From the IMG/VR virus record IMGVR_UViG_3300027708_000220, positions 1-32,000 of that record: a stretch of 32,000 nucleotides of DNA. One strand, 5' to 3'. This stretch comes from a virus. Below the pieces are notes generated by a model, which was not told the DNA's origin, searched no databases, and saw only the letters and a list, made by a program, of their open reading frames with translations. A program made the position numbers and the translations under genes. Shown in pieces: positions 1-9,400 of the stretch (its first letter is position 1; the number at the start of each line of letters is the position of its first letter).

Positions 1-480
1 AACAAAGTCTGCAAAAACACTTCTTGCTAGTTTTTCGGTCCAAAAGTCACTTTCTTGTTGGTAATAGAAATCGCTGTCATTTAATTTTTCAAGTGCTTGA
101 TTAATTCCACCGAAATTGTTATTAATAATGTCATTGACTGTGTTTAGAAAAAATTCAGCTTCTTTGGTTACTTGCGTTCGATGTAACTGCATTCGGTTAA
201 TACCTAATTCGAATCTTTTTACGTCAATAGCTTTTAAATTTTTTTCTAAACCGGTTAGCGATTCTAATTCTGATTCTGCTATTTGTTTTTTTATTTCAAG
301 TTCTTCTAGATCTAATGCACTATTTGCCAATGTTTCTATTCTAGATTTTCCTTCAATAAATGCTTGTCTTAATTTTCTAAATGGTGTTATACTGTCGTTA
401 ACAACAAATTTTTCCATTTGAAATGTACTCATACCGTTGACGATAAGAGGGTCTAACTGCGAAAATATTTCAATATCCAT
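1..480 (-). CDS. Unrecognised coiled-coil protein, C-terminus beyond window edge
   Basis: The reading frame starts at the ATG at 478-480 and stays open for 160 codons to the left edge, so the C-terminus is missing. A good ribosome binding site (AAAGGT) lies 6-8 bases upstream of the ATG. The protein begins MDIEIFSQLDPLIVNG. Around residues 25-45 it has a segment FVVNDSITPFRKLRQAFIEG, followed by a charged, Leu/Ile/Glu/Lys-rich stretch (about residues 45-95) that looks helical and probably coiled-coil. No signal peptide or membrane segment is visible. It is the last minus-strand gene seen in the tail cluster and follows a 17-base gap, so it is probably co-transcribed with the late genes. A role in the virion or in assembly is inferred from position only; I do not recognise the family with confidence. 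Confidence 0.75.
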   Translation of the reverse strand, partial: MDIEIFSQLDPLIVNGMSTFQMEKFVVNDSITPFRKLRQAFIEGKSRIETLANSALDLEELEIKKQIAESELESLTGLEKNLKAIDVKRFELGINRMQLHRTQVTKEAEFFLNTVNDIINNNFGGINQALEKLNDSDFYYQQESDFWTEKLARSVFADFV

Positions 481-497
481 CTATATACCTTTTTATA

Positions 498-968
498 TTA
501 AAGATCGTAATACAAATTATCCGAGATATATTTTTTTAATAACATATCATCATTTAATCCTGTTATATCCAAAATCATCTGTTGTACAACAGAGTCATCA
601 AGATTTTTCATTCGTTTCTTATCAGGTATCCATACGTTTAACGCAAGCCATTTTATTAAACTGATACGGAAATTCATCTGATCTTCAGTATACATTATAG
701 CACGTCTACGCTTGCTGTCAACATCTTTACTTAAATTAATTTCTTTATTTGTTAAGCCTAAAACTTTTTTTCCATTAGGAAATATATGATATTCTAAATT
801 ATTATGATATTCTGTTGGAAATTCTACCACAAAATCACCATTTGGCTCAACCGGACATTCTGCAATAAAAAAACTATTTTCTATACAATCTATCGTAAGA
901 AACCCATCCGGCTGAGATACATCGTGATCAAATATTCCAGAACTATTTTTTAGTATCCATTGTTTCAT
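498..968 (-). CDS. Hypothetical protein, 156 residues
   Basis: This is a complete small gene whose ATG follows the stop of the upstream gene by one base (TAA-T-ATG), with an AGGG ribosome binding site about nine bases before the start. It is probably translationally coupled to the 343-residue gene upstream. The first half (residues 1-80) is predicted beta-rich, with a strand-like pattern such as DFVVEFPTEYHNNLEYHIF. The second half has a basic KRRRA segment followed by an amphipathic region (FRISLIKWLALNVWI). No signal peptide or membrane segment is evident. Its place among tail-fibre genes makes a tail-related or fibre-assembly role plausible, but no motif supports a specific function. Confidence 0.75.
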   Translation of the reverse strand: MKQWILKNSSGIFDHDVSQPDGFLTIDCIENSFFIAECPVEPNGDFVVEFPTEYHNNLEYHIFPNGKKVLGLTNKEINLSKDVDSKRRRAIMYTEDQMNFRISLIKWLALNVWIPDKKRMKNLDDSVVQQMILDITGLNDDMLLKKYISDNLYYDL

Positions 969-969
969 A

Positions 970-2001
970 TTAAAATCCCTGCATCATTTGTCCAGAACTT
1001 TGTGGAATAACCAAATCGTTCATTACAGTATGTACATCAGTCGCTAGAGTTAATCTTTCACATAGAGCATGTTGTGAGTGAGTAGGGGCACCGTCAGCGC
1101 CGACTCCCATATATCTTCCACTGTTGTCTGGAAATCCTGCCATCATAAATCCAAAATTAGAATTATTTAAACTATGACTTTCACCAAAATTATATACATA
1201 AGGATTAGCCTGTGTATATGATGACATAGAAGCACCAGAAAAATTAACTCGTATATTACTATATCCAACAAAGTATCCGTGATCATTGCTAACGCTCATA
1301 CCACAAGCTACCTGCTCCATTTGAAAAAATCCTATTCCTTGACTAGCAACTGATAGAGTATTGTAATTCAATGCAATTATATCTGTACAATCGGTAGTAA
1401 AACCATTAACCAGAAATGCCGCATACTGATTGTTAAGAGCTTGTCTACTTGAGCCCATTGGGCCTGCACCGAGATTTCCTTGATCTGTAGGAGTATCGGT
1501 AGTTAAATCAATTTTTATATAATCGGCAATGGCAAGGTTATAACTTTCGGCTGAGTTTGAACTAAAAATCCATGCTTGTGTATATAGATTAAGATCTACT
1601 GCGGTAGAACTGTTTGGTGCAAGTGTATTAAACGAATTTGCCGCAGTTGTTGTAAAATAACTAAATTTTTGAAATCGATACGTGTTATCGACTGAAAAAT
1701 ATCCGGCAGTATTTCCGCTAATACCTGCAAAATATCTTCTATTAAAACCTGTGTCGTAAATTAATCTGCCTACCTGTGTTATACAATTAAACGCTTGGAT
1801 ATGACTCCAAGCTGCCTCTGCACCTCGAACAACTCCGTCTGGTGGATAAGTATCACCTGCCGGATTTCCTGAATTTCTATTTCCAGGAATGTTTCCAGTA
1901 TAATATCCGCCTTGTAGATATCCTATTGAACGCTCGATAATTCCCAAAGCATTGAATCCTGCCGCACATCTTCTATCGCTAATTGTTCTAATTAATCCCA
2001 T
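970..2001 (-). CDS. Putative tail-associated adhesin, possibly beta-propeller
   Basis: The 343-residue protein has an AAGGA ribosome binding site seven bases before its ATG and sits nine bases after the collagen-like fibre gene. It is rich in Gly, Ser, Asn, Tyr and Phe. It carries recurring blade-like strands: YFAGISGNTAGYFS near residue 90, MSVSNDHGYFVGYSN near 230 and NFGFMMAGFPDNSGRYMGVG near 285. Regular aromatic and glycine strands of this kind are usual in beta-propellers (Kelch-like) and in other beta-rich receptor-binding proteins. There is no signal peptide. Position downstream of two tail-fibre genes suggests a fibre-tip adhesin or another virion surface protein. The beta-rich character is seen; the propeller fold and host-binding role are inference. 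A fibre chaperone is less likely because the sequence is not helical. Confidence 0.6.
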   Translation of the reverse strand: MGLIRTISDRRCAAGFNALGIIERSIGYLQGGYYTGNIPGNRNSGNPAGDTYPPDGVVRGAEAAWSHIQAFNCITQVGRLIYDTGFNRRYFAGISGNTAGYFSVDNTYRFQKFSYFTTTAANSFNTLAPNSSTAVDLNLYTQAWIFSSNSAESYNLAIADYIKIDLTTDTPTDQGNLGAGPMGSSRQALNNQYAAFLVNGFTTDCTDIIALNYNTLSVASQGIGFFQMEQVACGMSVSNDHGYFVGYSNIRVNFSGASMSSYTQANPYVYNFGESHSLNNSNFGFMMAGFPDNSGRYMGVGADGAPTHSQHALCERLTLATDVHTVMNDLVIPQSSGQMMQGF

Positions 2002-2010
2002 ACTGTTTCC

Positions 2011-3957
2011 TTAATACGATGTACCTTTGAATGTAAACACAAAATCTGAGAATGTAGCATCTACAGAATTAACTGTGTTGTCTACTTGAATAGCAAATTC
2101 GTCAGCTATATTAAAAGTAATTGCACTCGGAGAACTAAATGCTCCGGTATATGATCCTGGTGCAAATGTAATAGTACCAAAAGGTACGTTATTTTTTAAT
2201 ATTCTAAGTAAAACTGTGCCAGTGGCTGGGATTTTACATTGAGCTAAACTTCCTGCAAAATTTGCTTCAAGTGTAAATATTCTCACGGCCAACATACGTA
2301 ATACAACTTCATTAGTAAGAGGTTGACCGTTGATAAAATTAGATATATCATAAGTCGACGGACCGGATGGTCCTTGAACTCCTTGGGGTCCTTGTGGGCC
2401 TTGAACTCCTTGTGGTCCTTGAACTCCTTGTGGTCCTTGGGGACCAACCACACCTTGAGGGCCTTGTGGTCCTACACCCTGAGGTCCTTGTGGACCGACC
2501 ACACCTTGTGGTCCTTGTGGACCAACTACTCCTTGAGGTCCTTGTGGTCCTACACCCTGAGGTCCTTGTGGACCGACCACACCTTGTGGTCCTTGAGGTC
2601 CTTGAGGTCCCGGAACGTTACTTACTCCGCTCGGTCCTTGAGGTCCAACATCTCCCTGTGGTCCTTGTGGTCCTTGAACTCCCTGTGGTCCTTGAATTCC
2701 CTGCGGTCCTTGGGGTCCGACATCTCCCTGTGGTCCTTGTGGTCCTTGAACTCCCTGGGGTCCTTGAATTCCCTGCGGTCCTTGGGGTCCAACATCTCCC
2801 TGTGGTCCTTGTGGTCCTTGAACTCCCTGGGGTCCTTGGGGTCCTACAATTTCCCCAGCGTTTTCAAAACCGTATTGAGGACCTGTTCCGGTATATAACC
2901 ATAAATGTCCCGTGTCTAACGCTATCCATGCATCGCCTAAATTTGATATCGAAGCAAGAGCTTGAGTAATTCCTGTTGAAAAACTAGCAACGCTACCTTT
3001 AATATCAACTCCAGCTCCATTTTGACCAGCAGGACCAGTTGGTCCTTGGGCGCCATAAACACCAGAAGGTCCTCTAGGGCCCGATGGACCTTGAACTCCT
3101 CGTGGACCAATTGGCCCCGGAATGTTGCTCACTCCGCTTGGTCCTACAGGTCCCTGCGGACCAGGTGATCCTACACCGGGGGGACTATTATCAACCCACT
3201 CATTTTGATAGTATATATAAGTTCTTCCAGATATAGTACTGTACCATAAATTTCCTGGAACAGTAGAAGATGGCGGAGTTGGTCCTATATATGTTCCTTG
3301 CGATAAAGCTCCGTTTTGGTAAAGTTTACCTGTATAATTTATATCTCCATAAATGTTTAGTCCCTGAACTACAAGATTATTTGTTAGGGTCGACCCTGCA
3401 TCTAAAAATAAATTTTGATACGAAATAGGGTCCATTGTAAACGATGAATTTGATATTAATCCAAGGGTAACAGAATGATTTTTTATTAAAGATATATTAG
3501 GATTTTGAATATTTCCCGGCGCATCTCTAACTGTAAAATTAGGAAATTTCCAACCAGTATTCCTGTTTTCTTCTGTCGACGGACCAATAGTGGTGTAACC
3601 ATCATTTAATTTAATTTTTAATTGATTGTTAGTTAAATCAAACCATAAATCGCCTACTAGTTGGCCGGTATCGGGACTAGATGATACAGTTGCTCCGCCA
3701 ATTGGCGACCAAGTGCCTTTGTATATCTTTAATCTTTGTGTAGAGGAATCATACCAAAGCTGACCAGTTAACGGACTCCTTGGGTTAGGATCGCCTGCTG
3801 AATTTGACAACACCCTAACAAAGTTATTATTAAAATATTCCCCGTACGAAATTACATCTTTCCCTACCAGTGATAAGGACGTAGTAATTTGATCAACAGT
3901 AGCATCTGCTAGTATAGTTAAAATTGTACCGTCGGAATTTAGAATATTGTATGCCAT
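2011..3957 (-). CDS. Collagen-like tail fibre protein
   Basis: This 648-residue structural protein is predicted to form a trimeric fibre. Residues about 20-90 form a module also found in the adjacent fibre gene ([20 protein letters not shown], then [19 protein letters not shown]). [19 protein letters not shown] modules recur further on. Collagen-like Gly-X-Y tracts occupy about residues 256-316 and 366-534, the second being almost entirely GPQGPQGV and close variants. The last 110 residues are beta-rich ([19 protein letters not shown]), like the compact receptor-binding ends of other collagen-like phage fibres. The start ATG follows the upstream stop by one base (TAA-T-ATG) and has no clear ribosome binding site, so translation is probably coupled. 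The collagen-like DNA is GC-richer than its surroundings and internally repeated. The fibre role is well supported; the exact attachment site is not known. Confidence 0.85.
   Translation of the reverse strand: MAYNILNSDGTILTILADATVDQITTSLSLVGKDVISYGEYFNNNFVRVLSNSAGDPNPRSPLTGQLWYDSSTQRLKIYKGTWSPIGGATVSSSPDTGQLVGDLWFDLTNNQLKIKLNDGYTTIGPSTEENRNTGWKFPNFTVRDAPGNIQNPNISLIKNHSVTLGLISNSSFTMDPISYQNLFLDAGSTLTNNLVVQGLNIYGDINYTGKLYQNGALSQGTYIGPTPPSSTVPGNLWYSTISGRTYIYYQNEWVDNSPPGVGSPGPQGPVGPSGVSNIPGPIGPRGVQGPSGPRGPSGVYGAQGPTGPAGQNGAGVDIKGSVASFSTGITQALASISNLGDAWIALDTGHLWLYTGTGPQYGFENAGEIVGPQGPQGVQGPQGPQGDVGPQGPQGIQGPQGVQGPQGPQGDVGPQGPQGIQGPQGVQGPQGPQGDVGPQGPSGVSNVPGPQGPQGPQGVVGPQGPQGVGPQGPQGVVGPQGPQGVVGPQGPQGVGPQGPQGVVGPQGPQGVQGPQGVQGPQGPQGVQGPSGPSTYDISNFINGQPLTNEVVLRMLAVRIFTLEANFAGSLAQCKIPATGTVLLRILKNNVPFGTITFAPGSYTGAFSSPSAITFNIADEFAIQVDNTVNSVDATFSDFVFTFKGTSY
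2440..2595. repeat. 78-bp tandem repeat in collagen-like fibre gene
   Basis: Two nearly identical copies are spaced 78 bases apart (CCTACACCCTGAGGTCC at 2471 and 2549). Each encodes 26 residues with [11 protein letters not shown] motifs. Each unit has a Gly-Val-Gly step that breaks the Gly-X-Y register of the collagen-like helix. Confidence 0.8.
2647..2840. repeat. 72-bp tandem repeat in collagen-like fibre gene
   Basis: Units begin at 2647, 2719 and 2791, each with (A/G)ACATCTCCCTGTGGTCC in the plus-strand reading, for about 2.7 copies with very few differences. Each encodes 24 residues built from [18 protein letters not shown] and GPQGV. Near identity at the DNA level indicates recent duplication by slippage or recombination. 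Confidence 0.85.
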
Positions 3958-3958
3958 A

Positions 3959-5740
3959 TTAAGTTTTTATAATGTAATTTATTAAGATACCTTCACCTGC
4001 TGTTGCATGTCTCATATCCGGTAACTGAAAATAACCGCCGTTTAGGGTAAGGTTGTACTTATAGCCGATTACTGTAAATAAAGGTTCATAATCTATTTTT
4101 GAAAGTGTTATTCCGTCGCATAATAACCAACCAGGAGGTGGATTGGTTCCAGCATATGGCATCATCATACCTGGTAAAAAGATATTATTGGCCAATTGAA
4201 ATACCGGATTAGGATTACCGGGACTAGTATCGTATGCAAGAAGGTTAGTAGTAGGAGTATTACCATTAGTTTTAACCGGTAATGATGTAAATGCTCCAGA
4301 CGACAATGAAACATTGATAGATTTTCCAATATTAAATCCGTGTTTGTCTCTAAGCGATCCGTCACCGTTAAAAATAAACTCGTCCGAAGTGATTGCTCCT
4401 ACAAGCTGGGCATGTGTATAATTTGTTAATTTATCTGCAGAACTAGCGTTACCTATTAAATTTCCGGTAAACGCAGTCGAGCCTCCGGGAAGTCCTACAC
4501 TTTGCGCATAAACAGTTCTAAAAAACTGAGATGATCCTCCAATATCAATATTAGTAGTTCCTGGCAAAATAGCGGAACCGGGCTGGCTATTAATATATAT
4601 TTGACCGCCTACACGTATATCGCCAACGCAGGCAATATTTCCTTGACCAGTTATATTTCCCAAAATATTTAAATCGGAATCGCCGACAATAGAGCCTGTA
4701 GCAGTAAGAGAATAAACAGTTTGATTTCCGGCAACTTGTAAATTATTGTTTATGCTAGTTAGTGACGGAGTGACCGTAAGTAAATTAGTACCGTTTATAT
4801 TTAAACTTATATTTGATGCCGCGGCACTGTTTTTTATTGCTAAATTGTTTTCTAAAAATACTATTTGTGACGTTTCTGCATTATTAGGAGAAGAAAAAAT
4901 TAAACCACCGCTAGTGCCGTTTCTTAAATTTACCTTTCCTGTTATAATTTGACCGGTTTGGCTCGAGTCGTCTTTTCTTAAAAAATTTCCAGCGGCAACA
5001 ACAGTTGCTCCCTGAAATTGTATATTGTTTAATTTACTGGTATCTAAATATTGTGCGGCTAAAGATATTCCATTTATAATTGCACCGGTTGATAAATTGA
5101 TACCTTTAACAACAGGGTTGATTCCAAAACCGCTTATGATTTTTTTTGGAGTAAAAGAATCAGCAGAGATTATAGATATAACTTTTCCGTTTACGTAATT
5201 TTCAATTACAAGATGTTCGGACGGGGGTATTTGATTGTCAATTTCAGTTGTAGGGAAGCTACCAGTAGTAGTAATTGTTGCAACTACGTTTCCGTTAACA
5301 TCTGTTACTAAGTTAGTAGCACACGGTCCAATTAACGTCCAACCATTTTCGCTATAAATTTTAACTTGATTACGTAATGTATCTACCCATATATCTCCAT
5401 TCTTTAACCCCGATACACCAGTAGTAGCGGGATCAACTGTTTGTTGATAAATTCCAGTTGCATTAGGCCACCTCACTGAACTAGAAGTACCGTCCATTAT
5501 TTTTAAAACTTTGTTTCCCGAATCGTACCACAATTGGCCTTCGACCGGATTAGGAGGTGGATTAGCACTGGCAAAATTTTCTAATAGGTGTACAAAATTT
5601 TCAGCAAATTTTTGAGCATAATTAGGATATCCTTTTCCAACCAACGCTAAACTAGTATCGATACTGTCTATACCTGGTGGATAATCGGGTATAGTTATCG
5701 GAGGTTTAATAGGGTCTGTAAAGTTTACTGTTATTGGCAT
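3959..5740 (-). CDS. Tail fibre protein with C-terminal tail-collar domain
   Basis: The 593-residue protein shares its N-terminal module with the next gene ([22 protein letters not shown], here in two parts as [11 protein letters not shown] and [11 protein letters not shown], then [15 protein letters not shown], then [20 protein letters not shown]). The middle, about residues 150-510, is a long Ser/Thr/Asn/Gly-rich beta region typical of fibre shafts. The C-terminus, about residues 525-592, matches the phage tail-collar domain, with [17 protein letters not shown] followed by YFQLPDMR. In T4 this domain type belongs to the short tail fibre gp12. The start follows the upstream stop by one base (TAA-A-ATG). 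It is likely a peripheral baseplate or fibre protein that contacts the host. Equivalence to gp12 is inferred from domain type and gene order, not from full-length similarity. Confidence 0.85.
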   Translation of the reverse strand: MPITVNFTDPIKPPITIPDYPPGIDSIDTSLALVGKGYPNYAQKFAENFVHLLENFASANPPPNPVEGQLWYDSGNKVLKIMDGTSSSVRWPNATGIYQQTVDPATTGVSGLKNGDIWVDTLRNQVKIYSENGWTLIGPCATNLVTDVNGNVVATITTTGSFPTTEIDNQIPPSEHLVIENYVNGKVISIISADSFTPKKIISGFGINPVVKGINLSTGAIINGISLAAQYLDTSKLNNIQFQGATVVAAGNFLRKDDSSQTGQIITGKVNLRNGTSGGLIFSSPNNAETSQIVFLENNLAIKNSAAASNISLNINGTNLLTVTPSLTSINNNLQVAGNQTVYSLTATGSIVGDSDLNILGNITGQGNIACVGDIRVGGQIYINSQPGSAILPGTTNIDIGGSSQFFRTVYAQSVGLPGGSTAFTGNLIGNASSADKLTNYTHAQLVGAITSDEFIFNGDGSLRDKHGFNIGKSINVSLSSGAFTSLPVKTNGNTPTTNLLAYDTSPGNPNPVFQLANNIFLPGMMMPYAGTNPPPGWLLCDGITLSKIDYEPLFTVIGYKYNLTLNGGYFQLPDMRHATAGEGILINYIIKT

Positions 5741-5741
5741 T

Positions 5742-6404
5742 TTACATTCCGGCTGTCAAACTTTGTATACGCACAGTATACTCTACTTGTATCATTCTGT
5801 TTAACGATTTTTGCACAGGATGGAAAATAACGTGTGTTAGTAAATCTCCTGTCCCTACTCCATTGGCGCTGTATGCTTTCAATCCTAATTCATCAAATAT
5901 AAAATTTCCAGAAGAATCAGTTGCATTATCGAAAGCCGACTGACCAGCTGGTTCGCCAAAATCCAGTAAACAATTTACTAAAACATCGGCGTAAGAAGTG
6001 CCTGCCACATGTCGAACTTCCATATAATTTCTTGAAGGATCTTTATCGGTAGGTTGCTTTGCATCAATAGTTTTTGCGTAAGTTTGATTGTATAAATTGG
6101 CGCTGATACCTATTGTATTGGGTGTTAAATAAGTGATAATCCCTGTTTGGTCAACTCTGGTGCCGCCGTTACCAAAACTCATATCTACAATAAATCCGTA
6201 ACCTTGATTACTGATACTCTGTGCTAACGACACAGCAAAATTTTCATAATGAATAGCATTGCGTTTATTAATAAAAACTTCTTTAGTCACAGGATCAAAT
6301 ATTTTAATATGTCCTTGTATGCTAAAAGCACCTTGTTCGTTAGGTTTTGATGTTTGTGTCATATTAGGGTCTTTCGGTAAAGGTTGTGTATTTTTAGTAT
6401 CCAT
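5742..6404 (-). CDS. Conserved tail/baseplate structural protein, 220 residues
   Basis: The gene lies between the giant baseplate protein and the fibre genes, where T4 carries genes 8 to 11. The sequence includes GHIKIFDPVTKEVFINKRNA near residue 31, then an aromatic/Gly segment (YGFIVDMSFGNGGTRVDQTG) and a C-terminal beta region ending VEYTVRIQSLTAGM. I believe proteins of this type recur in marine T4-like tail clusters, but I cannot assign a T4 counterpart. The ATG at 6404 has no ribosome binding site. Instead a late-promoter-like CATAAATA ends five bases upstream. Met15 (codon 6360-6362) is an alternative start with only a weak GAAAGA upstream. The stop overlaps the coupling junction with the next gene. 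A wedge or fibre-attachment role is inferred from position. Confidence 0.75.
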   Translation of the reverse strand: MDTKNTQPLPKDPNMTQTSKPNEQGAFSIQGHIKIFDPVTKEVFINKRNAIHYENFAVSLAQSISNQGYGFIVDMSFGNGGTRVDQTGIITYLTPNTIGISANLYNQTYAKTIDAKQPTDKDPSRNYMEVRHVAGTSYADVLVNCLLDFGEPAGQSAFDNATDSSGNFIFDELGLKAYSANGVGTGDLLTHVIFHPVQKSLNRMIQVEYTVRIQSLTAGM

Positions 6405-6409
6405 AGTGA

Positions 6410-6417
6410 TATTTATG
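6410..6417 (-). promoter_or_regulatory. Late-promoter-like CATAAATA, five bases before ATG
   Basis: The octamer CATAAATA on the minus strand ends five bases before the ATG of the 220-residue gene (6404). With T4 late spacing, transcription would start at or next to the A of the ATG. No Shine-Dalgarno sequence is present between promoter and start. Confidence 0.55.
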
Positions 6418-6444
6418 CTAATTTAAACTTGTAATATTATTTTA

Positions 6445-6452
6445 TATTTATT
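6445..6452 (-). promoter_or_regulatory. Second late-promoter-like octamer AATAAATA
   Basis: This second octamer lies in the 57-base gap between the giant gene and the 220-residue gene, 35 bases upstream of the CATAAATA motif. It would give a leader of about 35 bases, which also lacks a ribosome binding site. One of the two may be inactive, because AT-rich spacers produce such matches easily. Confidence 0.35.
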
Positions 6453-6461
6453 GTAAAACTA

Positions 6462-9400
6462 CTATCCATGATTTCCTCCATAATACCAAATATCTGGTAA
6501 TTGTGCGGGATTAGCTTGTAAAAACGTTGCAATACTATTAGTAGCTGTATTTAAATAACTCCATTCTTCAAATGAAGTTGTTTCTTTTTTAATAATTGTT
6601 ACCTTGATATTAGGTTTTACTCCATCTATTATATTTAAAGTTAGCAAGTGTGTTGATGTGCTAATACTAAATTCGGGTGGCAGATAATTTAGTCCTCTAT
6701 AAACATACCCGTTTACAGCATCAATTGATAATGAATTTTCATATATCCATACTTGACCTGTTTCGACTACATGGTAAGCATCTCCTACGTTGGCCGATAG
6801 CGGAAGTAAATTTACAGTAGATGTTGTCATTATAGCCTGCTCGGATATAAGATTATCGTCATACGACAACAGGGTATCTTGAACAAAGATTCCTGCTTTT
6901 CTAAGAGGTCTTCCACCGTAAAATACTAGAAGCTGATCAATTGCCGGTACACCAGAATTTAATACTATCCCGTCATTTAAATTAGTAGATGTAGTATAAA
7001 TTTGATATGTGTCTGTTCCAGTTGTTATAAAAGATTGTTTTAATGTAGTTTCTTTAAATGGTATTAGTTGTTCGTAGCTTTGATCGATCACTGTTGTACC
7101 AATTTCAAGAATGTTGCTTGGACTTGTTCCTAAAGTGCCTCTACGAAGCTGACTCAACGTATTTCCGGTTATTTGGAAAAATTCAATTCTTTCTCCTTCG
7201 ATTATTACAACACCTGGTATTTTTTTAGAAACAATCGGGCGAGTTAATGCCAGAACATTATCAACATGTATTTCAGTATCTGTCACTAATAACGGCTGAG
7301 ATAATTTTGTAGAATTTTTTACAGTTAATCTATCAAACTCAGTTCTATTAAAAATATCGTTAAACATTCTGAATCCCACAACTTCGGCATTTAATCCCTG
7401 GTCACTTAGGCTAATAATTTCTACACGATCATTTAATGTTAGATTGTAACGAGTACTTAATTGTACAGTTACTCTATCGTTTAACATCGTATAGTCGAGT
7501 GTGTTAATTAACGGGACACCGTTTACAATTACCCAAATGTAATTGCTGTTTAATACAGGGCGGTCAGTTTTAAATCTACCTAATCCATTTCCTAAATATG
7601 TAGTAGTTTCAATTGCCATATTATCGTGGTTAGTATAAGTTATTACATTTATGCTGGCATTTGTGACAGGACTAACTAAAGTAAGTTGAGATCCTATTAA
7701 ATCATAATCGTAATGTCCTAACGGCAACCATAATATAGCAATAACATCATGCATTGACAATTGACTATTAATTTTTACAGTATTTTTATTTACATTAACT
7801 GTAACCTCTGGTCCATTTCTAAGTTGTTTTCCATTTAGATAAACTCTAACTGCTGGAACGCTGTAATTGTAAAAATAAAAATATACAGTATCTCCTGAAT
7901 TTAAAGGAATTAAAGTTTTTTCACTAAAATAAACTTCGTTGCTGATATAATCAACATCACTGATAATAACATTTGTATTTGCGCCAAATAAATCATTATC
8001 AGTTGCCACAATTACTTTGCCGGGGTGAAAATTTTCCACAGATTGAAATTTTAAAACATTTAATCCTATTGTACTATCCGTAACCACAGTGCCTACTACA
8101 TAAGGAACATAATATTTTTCTTGTGGATCTATCAAATATGTAGTTATTCTAGGATCTGTAATATTGTAATAGGTAACCGGCGGTGGTAACATAATTTTAA
8201 AACCGGTTCCTGTATCGATTTCAACAATCGCCTGAACTGCTTCCGGAAGAATAATTCCAGGCGGGTGAGATAACTCGAAGACAGACTGCGGATTACTGTT
8301 TATAACAAATGATTGTTGATTAATTTCATTAAACAATTTATAAGAATTTCCAAAAAACCAAGCATGTATGTTATTATTGCCTGTTGGTAAATTATAAACA
8401 GTTGCGGCGGCTCTATTATTATTTTCACTAACTGATCCTAATTCAAAATAGATATAAGAAGCAGATGACGAGGCATGAAATCCTAACGGTTCTTTAGAGA
8501 CATTTACTCCATTTACATAAACAATTGCATCCTTGACCGTATCAATATCGGATAAACTTTGTACTTGACCCGTAGTTGCAGTATTTGTATTTGTAAATGA
8601 AGCTGATGCATCATCAATGACTCCTCGATATGTTCCGTATGCTTCCCCGCCAATGCTTACAATTCTATAACCAATATTTCCGCCCTGAGATTGAGGACTG
8701 ACTATTAACGCATTATTAATCCAATCTATAGTAAATTCTGTAGAATCAATATATTGAGTAAAGTCTGTATTAGTACTGTAACTAAAGAGTTTATTTTTAT
8801 AGTAAACTGAAATACTAGCAGGATCGGTTGGCCGTATCGGTAAAGTTATAGTAGTTGTTGTATTTAAATTCAATGGAGCATAACTAGAAATTACCGTAGG
8901 AGCACTTTTATCATTTATAGAATAAACATTTAAAGAAAAACTATCTGATATGTGTCCCGGAACAACTTCCTCAGGGGCATGACCATAATCGGGCGTATAA
9001 AATCCAGAACCGTCTATATTAATATCTTCTGGATTGATTCCCAAAGGATTAGAAATTATTCCATTATCCCAAGTACCGCCTGTTATGTTACTGTCGTATA
9101 AAGAAGAATTTGAATCAAAAGTCCAAAATTCAACAACATCTCCTGTGTCTACTTCTGTAATAAAAAACGAACTTAAGGTTACTTGAGAAGTATCGTTGTT
9201 GATGCTTACAACTGTTACGTCAATACTGGGATCTAATTTAACCGATCGCGTTGTTTTACCTACAATATTAACCAATTGACCGATTCGAATATTTTTTGTA
9301 CTGTCAACTGTTATTTGATTATAATTAATAATACTTGTTAAAGTTTGTTCATCGTTTCCGTAACCTCTAAAAATACGTTGTCCTTTTGTATCACCTAGAT

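Noticed and set aside
116-664. Plus-strand frames at the left end
   Set aside because: They lie antisense to the two small minus-strand genes, which have good ribosome binding sites and the coupling pattern seen across the cluster.
2323-2969. Long open frames on the plus strand opposite the collagen-like repeats
   Set aside because: They consist only of Leu/Trp/Ser/Val repeats mirrored from the Gly-Pro-Gln codons of the fibre gene and have no start signal or independent character.
1-5740. A diversity-generating retroelement acting on the tail fibres
   Set aside because: No reverse transcriptase or paired template/variable repeat is visible in the window. The repeats present are simple collagen-like tandem copies.
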